From Spirodela intermedia (Eukaryota > Streptophyta > Magnoliopsida > Alismatales > Araceae): a stretch of 64,000 bases of DNA. This document shows, piece after piece, positions 21,150 through 30,470 of the stretch. The stretch lies in contig LR746276.1 of the NCBI GenBank assembly GCA_902729315.2, positions 721,169 through 785,168 of the forward strand. The letters are read 5' to 3'. The translations under genes and the position numbers were made by a program. Under the pieces are notes generated by a model, which saw only the letters and a program-made list of their open reading frames with translations, had not been told where the DNA came from and did no database searches. The stretch's first letter is position 1. The number at the start of each line of letters is the position of its first letter.

Positions 21150-21210
21150 GAGCAGCACACTAGCGTCTTCTCGGTACCTCATCCTCGTCCCCCTCTTCTT
21201 CTCCACCGGT

Positions 21211-21874
21211 ATGGCTTCCAAGGCTTTGCCCCTGCTGGGCTTCCTCCTCATCGCCATGCTCCTCGTCTCCGCCGCCGTCGACGCCACGGACACCAAGGAG
21301 AAAGAAACAAGTTTGTTCTTATCCCCACCTCTCCCCCTCCCTCACATATCGACCTCGCTGTTGCTCCCATTCTGCTGAGACTCCACGTTTCAGGAGCTCC
21401 CAGAGTTTCTCAGGCTAACGCAGAAGCTTTTTCATTGCCATGCTACTGAGACTCCACGTTTAAGGAGCTCCCAGAGTTTCTCAGGCTAACGCAGAAGCTT
21501 TTTCATTGCCATGCTACTGAGACTCCACGTTTCAGGAGCTCCCAGAGTTTCTCAGGCTAATGCAGAAGCTTTTTCATCCCCATGCAGAGATCTCCATCGA
21601 CCAGCGCGGGGGCGGCTACCCGTACCGTGGTGGCGGCCGCGGCGGCTACCCATACCCCGGCGGCGGTGGCCGGGGCGGCTACCCGTACCCCGGCGGCGGC
21701 GGCGGTGGCTACCCTTACCCGGGCGGAGGCGGCGGCGGCGGCGGCTACCCTTACCCGGGCGGAGGCTACCCGCCCTGGCGGCGGTGCCGTTACCATTGCT
21801 GCGGTAGGTACGGCCACAACTGTTGGTGCTGCAGCCGGAGGGAGTTCGTGGCTACCGCGGAGAAGCACAACTGA
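21211..21874 (+). CDS. Secreted class II glycine-rich protein, copy 2
   Basis: Exons 21211-21310 and 21588-21874 (intron 277 bp); 128 residues. The signal peptide is identical to copy 1 (MASKALPLLGFLLIAMLLVSAAVDA), then a DTKEKE linker. The Gly-rich domain has YPYRG/YPYPG units separated by [13 protein letters not shown] and longer glycine runs, so arginines interrupt the glycines, unlike copy 1. The C-terminal module is C-x3-CC-x6-C-x-CC followed by SRREFVATAEKHN. Family role: cell-wall or apoplastic protein of the AtGRP3 class. The intron has three 71-bp repeats, one more than copy 1. The splice sites (CAA|GTTTG, CATGCAG|AG) are the same as in copy 1 and keep the frame. Upstream lie a TATA box at 62 bp, an expanded CT tract and G-boxes, so regulation may differ from the sisters. 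A protease pseudogene follows on the other strand. Confidence 0.82.
21370..21582 (+). repeat. 71-bp tandem repeat (3 copies) inside the intron of gene 2
   Basis: GAGACTCCACG recurs at 21379, 21450 and 21521 (exact 71-bp period). Units end in TTTTTCATTGCC or TTTTTCATCCCC. The last one leads into the used 3' splice site CATGCAG at 21581-21587. Confidence 0.92.
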
Positions 21875-23300
21875 GAAGATGGCCTCGGCTTGCGGCCGCG
21901 GGGCCTGCCAGAGGACCGCCAGAGCTGGTCGGAGGCCTTCGCGCTCGACGGCGGCGCAGGGCCCCTCTTCCCATTAAATAAGACGCCTCGTATAGGGCGC
22001 ACGTGCTTGTACTGTAAATGTTGGTTTTTTAATATTTTCAGGTGTGGATTCGCTGTCTTCTAATATAATGAAGAGCTATAAGGTTGTCGCCTTGAAAGGG
22101 TGTCAATGGGTGGGGCCGGCCTTCCGCCGAGTCAAAGAGATTGCTATCTACTGTGTGTGTGTGTGAGAGAGAGAGAGAAGCACATTGGTTCCATGATATT
22201 GCTCTCTGGCTGATGTGGGCTTTATAGATCTACTTGATCTATGGCATGGACATCAAGAGAGGAGAGGGGCGGAGGGAGGGAGAGAGAGAGAGAGATTGGC
22301 ACGTGTGATAGAGGATGACGTCTCACCCGTGGCTCTAGATCAACAAATTTTCCTTGTAAAATCATAAATGATACGAGAAAATTTTTCATGTGTATTCTAG
22401 ATCGACGTTTTTTAAATTCTATAAATATATCTTACTCGATATTATTTTAAAAAAATGTCCAAAAATAATGTTCTATTTGACGAATAATCATTATTGATGC
22501 ATATCTTTGACTAATTAACATGAGGGCGTTTTGCATGGTGCTTCGTGTTCCATTCATAAAACATAATATATTATAACTTTATTTTACTGGGTTTTTTGTG
22601 CTTCTTAGACTTATTGCTGACCATGCAACGTGGACTATCCCTATAAGATGGTATCTCCATTGGTATTTTAAAAAATAACAATTGTTTTTATACTTAAATA
22701 TTGATCTAAAGTATTCACTTGTATGTTTAATAGAACCCACACAATTTATCACAAAAGATCTAATAATTTTATGATGATGTGACAATAAATTGGCTTTATA
22801 GCATAACAAAAACACGTTCCAATTTTATGATTAAATATGTCTTATTTAGAAATATTGAAATATATTAGCCATATGATTGATTTTGAAGGATAATTACTTC
22901 AAATAGAAAAAACAAAACATGAGAGAAAATTTTAGAGGAAGAAAAGTTGAAAATATTTTAGTGGAGACAAAAAAATATGAATAAAACAATGATTTTCATT
23001 TTAGAAATTCAACATCTTCACATTTAGAAAAGATGAAATTTATAATCATTAGCCTTTTATGACATATTTAGAGACGAATACAAATAAACATAAATCATCA
23101 TTAGATTGAAATAATAAAACCAATTCTTTTAGGCCTAGATAAAAAATATTTTTTTATAAATTTTTAGCTAAAAAATATGTCAAATTTCGAGAGTCGCATT
23201 TTGCCTATATTTTTGGAGATGATTTTGAGGATATAATTAATACATAATCAAGTGATACTATGAACCTTTTCCCGAACATTCTTAAAATTGAATCTAGCAC
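21875..23300. other. 3' flank of gene 2, non-coding
   Basis: 3' UTR with an AAATAAG signal near 21976, a GT/GA microsatellite (22158-22180), a second GA tract (22277-22295) and AT-rich flank homologous to 3250-4245 and 27340-28440. No gene seen. Confidence 0.6.
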
Positions 23301-23329
23301 TGCACAGAAATAATGGTAATTACCCAAAG

Positions 23330-24100
23330 TCAATGCGTAACTCTGTCTGGGACGGGCACAGTTTGCCAGTGCAAGAGAGAAGGTTTTCTTCACGAGGTCA
23401 TATCCTACATGGAAATTCTGCTGGGTGGAGAGCCCAAAGATGGCGAAGTTAGGGCTGGGCGATGGCAGGATGGAGAGGCACACCACGTCGTCCTCCGACA
23501 GCAGAAAGATGTTCGCCGGCTTCAGCACCACCTTCCCGCTGCTGAACCCGAAGACGACTTCCAGAAACGCTGACATAGCCGCTGACGTTTGCCCCACCTG
23601 ATAGCTTACCTTTTACTGGTCCCGTTGGTTGTTGACTCGTGGGGCCTTGATCTGCGTTGGCAATGTGCCACCAAGGCATTGACCACAACGTCGAGCAGAA
23701 ATGTGATGGAGATGCCAGAGTCGATAATGATACCTACATCCACTGGAAATCTCACTGCCCTGATAGGGATGTCATAGAGGGAGAGGTAGTAGGAGGATGA
23801 AAACCCGTTTGAGGAGACGAGAGAGGTGGTGACTGATGGACTAAAGGATCTAGTGTTGAGTTATGAAGAATGTGAATAATAAAGTGAATGATGAAAATAA
23901 ATAAAACCTGATTCCATGATGACTCAAGAACGCCAATTGGGAGATGAGAGAGAGAGGACCCGTCTCCGTAGGAGAGTGTTTAGTCGCAGCGGTGGCAGAG
24001 CCCGCAGCGTTTCATCATCTTCAGCGTCGTGCATGGCCGAGAGTTGCAGCGGCGGTGCTTGTAGGAGGAGGAAGAACTGGGTCAACCTCTATATCAACTG
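23330..24100 (-). pseudogene. Nepenthesin-type aspartic protease pseudogene
   Basis: Minus-strand relic of the intact gene at 28464-29801. 23330-23590 translates to the C-terminal domain with recognisable KPANIF, DVVCLSILPSPSP, FAIFG and QQNFHVGYDLVK blocks. 23600-23830 continues it with frameshifts; the second catalytic motif D-S-G-T is D-S-G-I here (about 23715-23730). About 300 bp of the middle is then missing or replaced. 23944-24095 matches the SYGDGSS and cysteine-rich part of the N-terminal lobe. The signal peptide, propeptide and first catalytic D-T-G-S are absent. It cannot give an active protease. It sits in unit 2 as the protease sits in unit 3, so it is a decayed duplicate, not a new gene. 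Confidence 0.85.
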
Positions 24101-24704
24101 CAGATCGGCAAAAGTCCATTAAGGCATACTTTCCATCTTTAAGCATTTTTTTCTGTTTTTAATCTTCGGAGAGGCTATAAATAACCTCCTGTATCCCTAA
24201 GAAGAGAACAGAGAGAAGGTGAAGGTCGGTTATCCAACAACACCGCGTCCGTCATCTACCATCGCCACCGTCCACACCCGCCTTCTTCCGCCGCCGCCTG
24301 CCATCTATCAGCTTTTTCCTGCCGTCGTGTCACCTTCCCGTTGCCTCCAATCGCCATCCTCCGCCGCCGCGTCCTCGCTGGTGTTCCACCGCCCGTCCGC
24401 CTTGCAATTCCGCTCCTTCGCCGCCGCCCGCTCCGCCCGTTCTGGACGATGTCCCGTCCTCGTCCCGCCGGTTCGTGACCATCGAACCGCTATACCTAAA
24501 ACGGCCCAAACCGGCCCAAACCGGCCTTGTTCAGTAAGTCGGTCCAGATCCGCCAGGTACCAACAGGCCGGGATCAGCCAGGCCCAAACTGATCACAATC
24601 CGTCAGCTCTGAAACAGTCAGGTCCGCCTAACCGAGCCAACCAGCGGGTGAACAGTCAACAGCTTGAGGGTCAAGGGCAACAGTCAACGTTTAGTTAACG
24701 GTAA
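24101..24704. other. Unclassified GC-rich insertion between units 2 and 3
   Basis: CTATAAATAA at about 24175 is followed by a leader and a 159-codon open frame (24219-24698) rich in Ser, Pro, Arg and Gln, with no recognisable domain. The end of this frame overlaps repeats of an AAACCGGCCCAAACCGG motif (24505-24530). It has no counterpart in units 1 or 3. The TATA plus GC-rich leader resembles the LTR end and leader of a retrotransposon, but no primer-binding site is visible. I do not call a gene. Confidence 0.4.
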
Positions 24705-25844
24705 ACAATCCTTTTATCCTGGATCCAATTCGCCTTAAATTAGAGGCCCACTAACCACATACATTAGACTGATCTAGTGCTCTTTAACCTCAGGTCCAAT
24801 AAAGAATATATTTCTCATTTAACCTCAATTAAATCAATATAAAATGAAAGGTATTTCACACTGTTATTGGGCAAGTAATAATTAAATAAAACACCGAAAT
24901 TTTCACATCTAACTAGATTATCTTAGAAATACATAGAATCATATTTATGCATTTTTATACTAATGGAAATGTATAAATTATTCTTCGTGTGTTGTGGTCG
25001 TCATCAAAACGCATAAACCATTATGCACCGTGCATTGCCAACTTCCCACTCTTTCTTTCAAAACCTCTCTCGTTCTAAACAATGAGAAATCAAAAGAGAT
25101 TATGCCCTCGTTCGCAGACCAACATTACCCTGAGGACGCAACTTTCCCCCGTCTAATACCATGAGGTTAGGGTATAATGGCAGAGATACACTCATGCACC
25201 TACTAGACAAGATCATTCTCCATGCCTAAGAGACAGATCTAGGGATCAGCCTGTGTTTCTTAGCTTCTACTCTCAAAGGTCAACACTTATGCCTCGAGAA
25301 CCTGAACTTTGTCTAAAGATCAACAAAACTTTTAACCCATACGTCAAAATACGTTATCCTCTGCAAGTATACCCAAGAGTTTTAGGGGACTTGAGATCAG
25401 TAAGACATTTAAGATGACTTATTGGGTTCAACAAGACACAATGTTACATGGAACTGGCATCTCTTTGAGTTTGAAGATTTATTTCAGGAATTCCTAACCA
25501 ACACACGATGAGGATACCAAGGTGCCTAGTGTACTGGTCAGTAAACGCACACAAAGCCATTGAGGTGCTATGAAAAGCAGATTGATTCTAGGTGAGCAAA
25601 CCGAATGTCTATGAAGCATCAAGATGGTAGAGAACAAGTGTGCACAGAAGCCTTGGTTGGTCCCTTTTTCCCCGGCTTGGGATTCAAAAACTGAGTCCAA
25701 GAATTGACAAGTTCAGACCGAGTCTTAGTTTATATGTGCAGAGAATCCCTGATTGGTCCTGTTTCCCGTGCTTGGTTCAAGAATTGACTAAGCCCGGCGC
25801 TTCCTGCTCCCTGTCCGAACCGAGTCTTAGTTGTATCTTATCCC

Positions 25845-25852
25845 CACGTGGC
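25845..25852 (+). promoter_or_regulatory. G-box/ABRE-type element of unit 3
   Basis: CACGTGGC within CCCCACGTGGCACCCCACG, the same context as 20052-20059 in unit 2. Candidate bZIP/bHLH site, inferred from motif and conservation between paralogues. Confidence 0.5.
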
Positions 25853-26737
25853 ACCCCACGAGTCTTAGTTTCACACTGTGTGCACCAGTCTTCTGTGCTC
25901 ACCCTCCTCTAGTGGCTGCCCAAGTGCACCATCGACCTTCACGTGTACTCGAATGCCCCATTTTTGAGGGCTCGCCAACGTTGAAGTGGGAAACCGCTAC
26001 ACGGCATCCTGCATTAATCCCGTTGACAAACGTGGCTGGGTTGAGAAACCATCTCCTTGTCTCCCTTCCCCCCCGGCGTAGACCAAAAACTAATGGAACG
26101 GCCAGAAGAGGGAGGTCCCGATGATCATCTAATGGTAGGCGGAGGCTTCGTCTGAGGAGGATGGACGTGAATGCCTGCTCCATACGTATAGGCCCAGGGG
26201 TCCAAATGAGATCACGTCAGAAGGTTCCTTAGCAACAGCAGGCGAGTCACAGCATTGGCCTACTGTACCCTCAAAGACCTCTTCAAAGTCCGGATCTGAT
26301 ATCCCCCGCCGTCAGCATATGTCCCCACCACCCTCACAGAGAGAGAGCGAGAGAGAGTAAGAGAGATGGAAATTTGGGAGGGTGATTGATAATAGGCTGC
26401 CTTGTGCGCCGATTCACTGCGGGTGGCATTCGTGGTATCTCTTAGAATGGTCGTTGGATCACGCAGGGAATTCATTGACTGTCCGATTCATCACAGAATG
26501 AGGAACTGCTCTGCTGAAGATCATATCGCGCCAACGGCGGAGCTCCGCGCGGAGGCCACCGTCAATCAGTCTGTGCACGTCTTCTCAGAGAAGATAAGGC
26601 TATTGCTCTTCTGCTCTACCCTGTCTACCCCTCTCTCTCTCCCTCTCGCTCTCTGCGTTAATGAGAAGGGCACTTCCCAACCACTTTGCCCGACTCTAAG
26701 AGAGTTCGGAGCTTGCCCTCCACAGTGCCCGGTTCAC

Positions 26738-26745
26738 TATAAACA
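26738..26745 (+). promoter_or_regulatory. TATA box of glycine-rich protein gene 3
   Basis: TATAAACA (one change from TATAAATA in genes 1 and 2), 62 bp upstream of the ATG at 26807. Confidence 0.75.
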
Positions 26746-26806
26746 GGGCAGCGCATCAGCGTCTTCTCGGCACCTCATCCTCCTCTCCCTCTTCTTCTCC
26801 GTCGGG

Positions 26807-27189
26807 ATGGCTTCCAAGGCTTTGCCCCTGATGGCCTTCCTCCTGATCGCCATGCTCCTAGTCTCCGCCGTCGTCGACGCCACGGAAACCTTGGACACGG
26901 AAACAGGTTCGTTCTCCCCCCCTCCCCCCCAGCATCGCTGTTGTCCCCATGCTGCTGAGACTCCAAGTTTGAGGAGCTCCCAGAGTTTCTCACGCTAACG
27001 CAGAGACTTTTTCATTCCCATGCAGAGACCTCCGTCGACCAAAGCGGCTTCTACCCGAACCGACCAGGGTGCCGCTACCGCTGCTGCTATAGGTACCGCT
27101 ACTACTATAGGTACGGCTATAGGTACCGCTACTACTGTCGATGCTGCCGCAAGGAGCAGTACGAGGCTACCACGGGGAAGGACGACTGA
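26807..27189 (+). CDS. Secreted Arg/Tyr-rich, cysteine-rich protein (diverged class II GRP, copy 3)
   Basis: Exons 26807-26906 and 27026-27189, intron 119 bp; 87 residues. It has the same signal peptide with minor changes (MASKALPLMAFLLIAMLLVSAVVDA), a TETLDTETETSVDQ linker, then SGFYPNRPG. The whole glycine/YPYPG domain of copies 1 and 2 is missing. The cysteine module is kept but stretched: C-x3-CC-x15-C-x-CC instead of x6, the extra residues being an RYRYYYRYGYRYRYY-type Arg/Tyr array. The tail is RKEQYEATTGKDD. It is strongly basic and aromatic, which suggests binding to acidic wall polymers or oxidative Tyr cross-linking; that is inference. An intact signal peptide, conserved splice sites, a TATA box and an open frame argue for a working gene rather than a decaying one. 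Its intron has a single 71-bp unit. Confidence 0.78.
26949..27020 (+). repeat. Single unit of the 71-bp intron repeat in gene 3
   Basis: ATGCTGCTGAGACTCCAAG...TTTTTCATTCCC, one copy only, directly before the 3' splice site. Probably the ancestral single-copy state. Confidence 0.8.
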
Positions 27190-28463
27190 GAAGACGGCCT
27201 TCGGTCTGCGACAGCTGGGCCTGCCGGAGGACCAGGGCGGCGCCTCCGCGCTCGACGGCGGCGCAGGGCCCCTCTTCCCCTTAAATAAGGCGACGCCCCA
27301 TAGAGGGCGCGCGCATGCACGTTATAGTACTGTAACGTTGACTTTTTAAAGTTGTCGGGTGTGAACTTGCTTGCTTATTATATGATGAATGGTAAGAAGG
27401 TTGTTGGCTTGAAGGGTGTCAACGGGTGGGACCGGCCTTCGCTGCGTCCACGCCCGCCTCCGCCACCGCCCCCGAACGTACTCACGTGCGAGTTCTTAAA
27501 GCAGATCAGAGAGAGAGAGAGAAGATAATGGAACGTGCGTTATAGAGGATGGGTCTCACCCTAGGCTCTAGATGGACGAATTTTTCTTATAAAGCCATAA
27601 ATGAGACCAGAAGATTTTTCATTTTTTCCAGTTTGACTTTTCTAAATTCTATAAAAATATATTATTGGATATGACTTTTAAAAGAGTCAAAAAACAATAC
27701 ATTGACGAATTTATGTTATTGACTCACATGTTTGATAATTTTGTGTACACTTTGCATGGTGCTTCGTGTTTGACCCATAAGATGCAATATATTTTAATAA
27801 TGTTTTAATAGGTTTTTCTGTGGTTGATAAACTTACTGCTGGCTGTGCAACATGGAGTCCTCAAAGAAGGCATCTTCATCAAAAAAAAATTATTAAAAAA
27901 TAATTGCCTTTATAATTAAATAATGATCTAGAATATTCACTTACTTGTATGTTTAATAGAGCCCACATCATATATATTTAAAGCGTTGTAGTAATTTGAT
28001 GACTATTTGGACATGGAAATATATCAACCAAACTGTTGACTTTTGAAGGCTATTTACTTCAAACAGAAAAACAAGATATTACTTCAAAATATTTTAGTGG
28101 GGATGAAAAATCATAATGAATACAACGATTTTCATTGTATAAATTCCACAGCTTCACATTTATAAAAGATTAATTTTATCGTTAATAAATAGCCTTTGAT
28201 GACATATTTGGAGACCCAAATAAAAAAAATCTAGATTAGCATTAGATTGCAATAATAAAACCTGCTTTTGGAGGCCAAGATATTATTTAAATTTCTTTTT
28301 CGGAAAGATGGCAACTTTGGAGAGTCACCTTTTGATTATAGTTCGGAGATGATGATGCAATTAATTCCTAGCACTTTCCCGAACATTCTCAAGAATATCG
28401 AGCCAAGTAATATCGAGCATGGCGCAGCATTAGTGGTAATTGCCCGAAGCCAACGTGTGAGAA
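27190..28463. other. Convergent intergenic region between gene 3 and the protease
   Basis: 3' UTR of gene 3 (TTAAATAAGG near 27281) and the AT-rich flank shared with units 1 and 2. The protease 3' UTR should start at 28463 and run leftwards. No other gene seen. Confidence 0.6.
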
Positions 28464-29801
28464 TCAATGTTTACCCCTGGACGCCTTCCTCAGTCGGAGG
28501 TGGGCGCAGTCCGCCGGCGCGAGAGAGACTGTGTTCTTCACTAGATCATATCCTACATGGAAATTCTGCTGGGCGAGGAACCCGAAGATGGCGAAGGCCG
28601 GGCTGGGTGACGGCAGGACGGAGAGGCACACCACGCCGTCCTCCGACGTCACGAAGATGTTCGCCGGCTTCAGCGCCACCTTCCCGCCGCCGAACCCGAA
28701 GACGACTTCCGGAAACGCCGCCGTCGCCGCCGACGTTGACCCAACCCGATAGCAGAGCTCGAACTGTCCCTCCGGGTCGTGGACCCGTGGGGCCGGGATC
28801 TTCGTCGATAGCGCCGCCACCAAGGCGTTCACCACGCCGTCGGGCAGAAACGTGACGGCGGTGCCGGAGTCGATGATGATATCTACCTCCGCCGGAATTC
28901 TGACCGCCTCGACAGTGACCTCATGCAGGGATAGGTAGTAAAAGGAGGATGAAAACCCCTTTGGGGAGACGATGGGGGTGGTGACTACATTGGCGCCGTC
29001 CACTGCCGCCGCCGGCCCGAGGTTGAAGTAGCTGGCGGCGCGGCTGTCCGTGATGGGTGCCAAGCAGTAGGAGAACTTCCCGCCAGCAGCGCCGCCCAGT
29101 TGAGAGATGAGGGACAGCGGGCCCCTCCCGAGACCGAGGATGCCGGCATTGAAGGCTCCCCCCACCCTGTGGCTGCACCCGAAGACCACCTTCGGGAAGG
29201 AGACATTGCGGCCGCCGGTGGAGTTGAAGATAAACGTCTCGCGGGAGAGGACGCCGGCGGAGGAGGACCCATCGCCGTAGGAAAGCGCGTAGTCGCAGTT
29301 GTGGCGGAGCCCGCAGCGGGCCATGGTCTCCAGTACCGTGCAGGGCCGAGAGTCGCACCGGAGGTGCTTGTAGGAGGAGGATTTCCGAGGGTTGAAGCCC
29401 TCGCCGGTGCAATTGCGGCAGGAGGCGCATTTCGTCCAGATGAGATCGCTGCCGGTGTCGGGGACGACGAGGACGGTCGCCGGCGGAGTTCCCAGTGAGA
29501 TCTCCATGAGGTACTCGAAGGTGGCGGGGGCGAGCTTCGCCGTCAGGGAGACCGTCGACTCACGCGAGGGGTCGTACCCCTTCGCGAGTGAGGCCCAGTA
29601 CCTTACGCGCTCGCCGGAGCGGCGCACGGCGGATCTCACCTTCTCCGACGTCGTCATGGAGTCATCGAGTGAGTCACCGCGGAGGAGCTCGGCGCCTATG
29701 CTGTGAGCCCTGTCGGCGGCGCAGGGGAGGACGATGAAGGGGGCCAGCGTAGAGCAGAAGAAGAAGACGAGGAGCACGGCCGCCGGCTGAGGAGATGCCA
29801 T
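28464..29801 (-). CDS. Nepenthesin-type (A1B) aspartic protease, secreted
   Basis: Intronless, 445 residues from the ATG at 29801. The frame extends upstream to an ATG at 29852, but that abuts the TATA box (29853-29860), so 29801 is chosen. A signal peptide covers about residues 1-29 (long hydrophobic VLLVFFFCSTLAPFIVL stretch), then a propeptide. The mature enzyme has catalytic D-T-G-S at 115-118, the flap tyrosine in SYGDGSSSAG (about 174-183), the nepenthesin cysteine cluster (C-x2-C-x2-C at 125-131 plus further Cys), and the second catalytic D-S-G-T at 311-314. The C-terminal NFHVGYDLVKNTVSLAPADC block is typical of the family. Closest plant relatives are the CDR1/AED1-like apoplastic proteases, some of which act in defence or development; substrate unknown. 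It is convergent with glycine-rich gene 3, and a broken copy follows gene 2. Confidence 0.92.
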   Translation of the reverse strand: MASPQPAAVLLVFFFCSTLAPFIVLPCAADRAHSIGAELLRGDSLDDSMTTSEKVRSAVRRSGERVRYWASLAKGYDPSRESTVSLTAKLAPATFEYLMEISLGTPPATVLVVPDTGSDLIWTKCASCRNCTGEGFNPRKSSSYKHLRCDSRPCTVLETMARCGLRHNCDYALSYGDGSSSAGVLSRETFIFNSTGGRNVSFPKVVFGCSHRVGGAFNAGILGLGRGPLSLISQLGGAAGGKFSYCLAPITDSRAASYFNLGPAAAVDGANVVTTPIVSPKGFSSSFYYLSLHEVTVEAVRIPAEVDIIIDSGTAVTFLPDGVVNALVAALSTKIPAPRVHDPEGQFELCYRVGSTSAATAAFPEVVFGFGGGKVALKPANIFVTSEDGVVCLSVLPSPSPAFAIFGFLAQQNFHVGYDLVKNTVSLAPADCAHLRLRKASRGKH

Positions 29802-29852
29802 CTTCTCCGACGACGGCGGAGAATTTGATCCGCCGCTCCGGCGAGCCGCCAC

Positions 29853-29860
29853 ATTTTATA
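29853..29860 (-). promoter_or_regulatory. TATA box of the aspartic protease
   Basis: TATAAAAT on the minus strand, about 52 bp upstream of the chosen ATG, giving a leader of about 20-25 nt. It excludes the upstream ATG at 29852 as the normal start. Confidence 0.7.
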
Positions 29861-30470
29861 GCGAGCTTTTGGCCGCGTCAGTTGACAAGATTCTGTTGCC
29901 ACGGCCGTCGCGCCGACGAGGACAGCTGCCGGATCTCCCCGTACATCGCTATTTCTGTCCATTTCCTCTATCCTTCCGTTTGTACGGTTAGCCTCCTCTC
30001 TTGCTGGCATCAGCTTCACTTTCGCCATAGACAAACAGACATCATGCGCTGCCGACAAGCCGTTGACTTCTCCTAGCCCTCAAACCTCTGCGTCAACTAT
30101 CCTACGTGGATACTTCTCCAGACAGATACCCCCGCGCTAGCCTTCCAGCTTGGTCCTCTACCGCATGGAGGCTCTGGTAGCTCAGAGGATGCTCTCGAGT
30201 GGAATGTAGATGGAGGCCGACGTGATGGAGGCGGCGGAAAGAGGCGACGGGGGAGCTGCTGCCGGTGAAAAAAGGAGACGGACGACGAAGGAGATGGAAA
30301 GGACTGGGGAATATCTTTGTCTCGTCGATCTCGCAGTCTATAGGCAGTCAATCCTCCTCCAAGCTCTCCTCCATGGCGGATCGTGGTCTCTGCCATTGTT
30401 TCATCTCGAGCTGATTAGGTTTTCCATGCGGAAGCTTTGAATTCCGTGGGTGCGCCGGTCGAGGACGGCC
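29861..30470. promoter_or_regulatory. Divergent promoter region, protease (-) and P-class PPR (+)
   Basis: About 610 bp shared between two genes transcribed away from each other. No further gene is supported; short frames here have no recognisable features. No clear TATA for the PPR gene was found, as is common for PPR genes. Confidence 0.5.

Larger units (their letters stand above)
18825..24100. repeat. Segmental duplication unit 2
   Basis: Starts with ATCCTTTTATCATGGATCCGAT, which matches 24710 onward (ATCCTTTTATCCTGGATCCAAT). It contains the promoter blocks, glycine-rich gene 2 and its 3' flank, and ends with a broken copy of the aspartic protease. Gene order equals unit 3. Confidence 0.8.
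24705..29852. repeat. Segmental duplication unit 3
   Basis: Tandem neighbour of unit 2 in the same order: promoter blocks, glycine-rich gene 3, 3' flank, convergent aspartic protease. It is the only copy with an intact protease. Confidence 0.8.

Noticed and set aside
20661-21163. Three overlapping Ser/Leu-rich open frames of 85-146 codons
   Set aside because: They translate the CT minisatellite in three frames at once and have no sequence outside the repeat; they lie in the promoter of gene 2.
28268-28855. 195-codon plus-strand frame over the protease 3' end
   Set aside because: Antisense shadow of the protease coding sequence, Arg/Pro-rich as expected from its reverse complement.
28921-29430. 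169-codon minus-strand frame inside the protease
   Set aside because: Other-frame shadow of the GC-rich protease gene.
30170-30200. GGTAGCTCAGAGGATGCTC resembling a tRNA D-arm
   Set aside because: No T-arm or acceptor stem follows; chance match in a promoter region.
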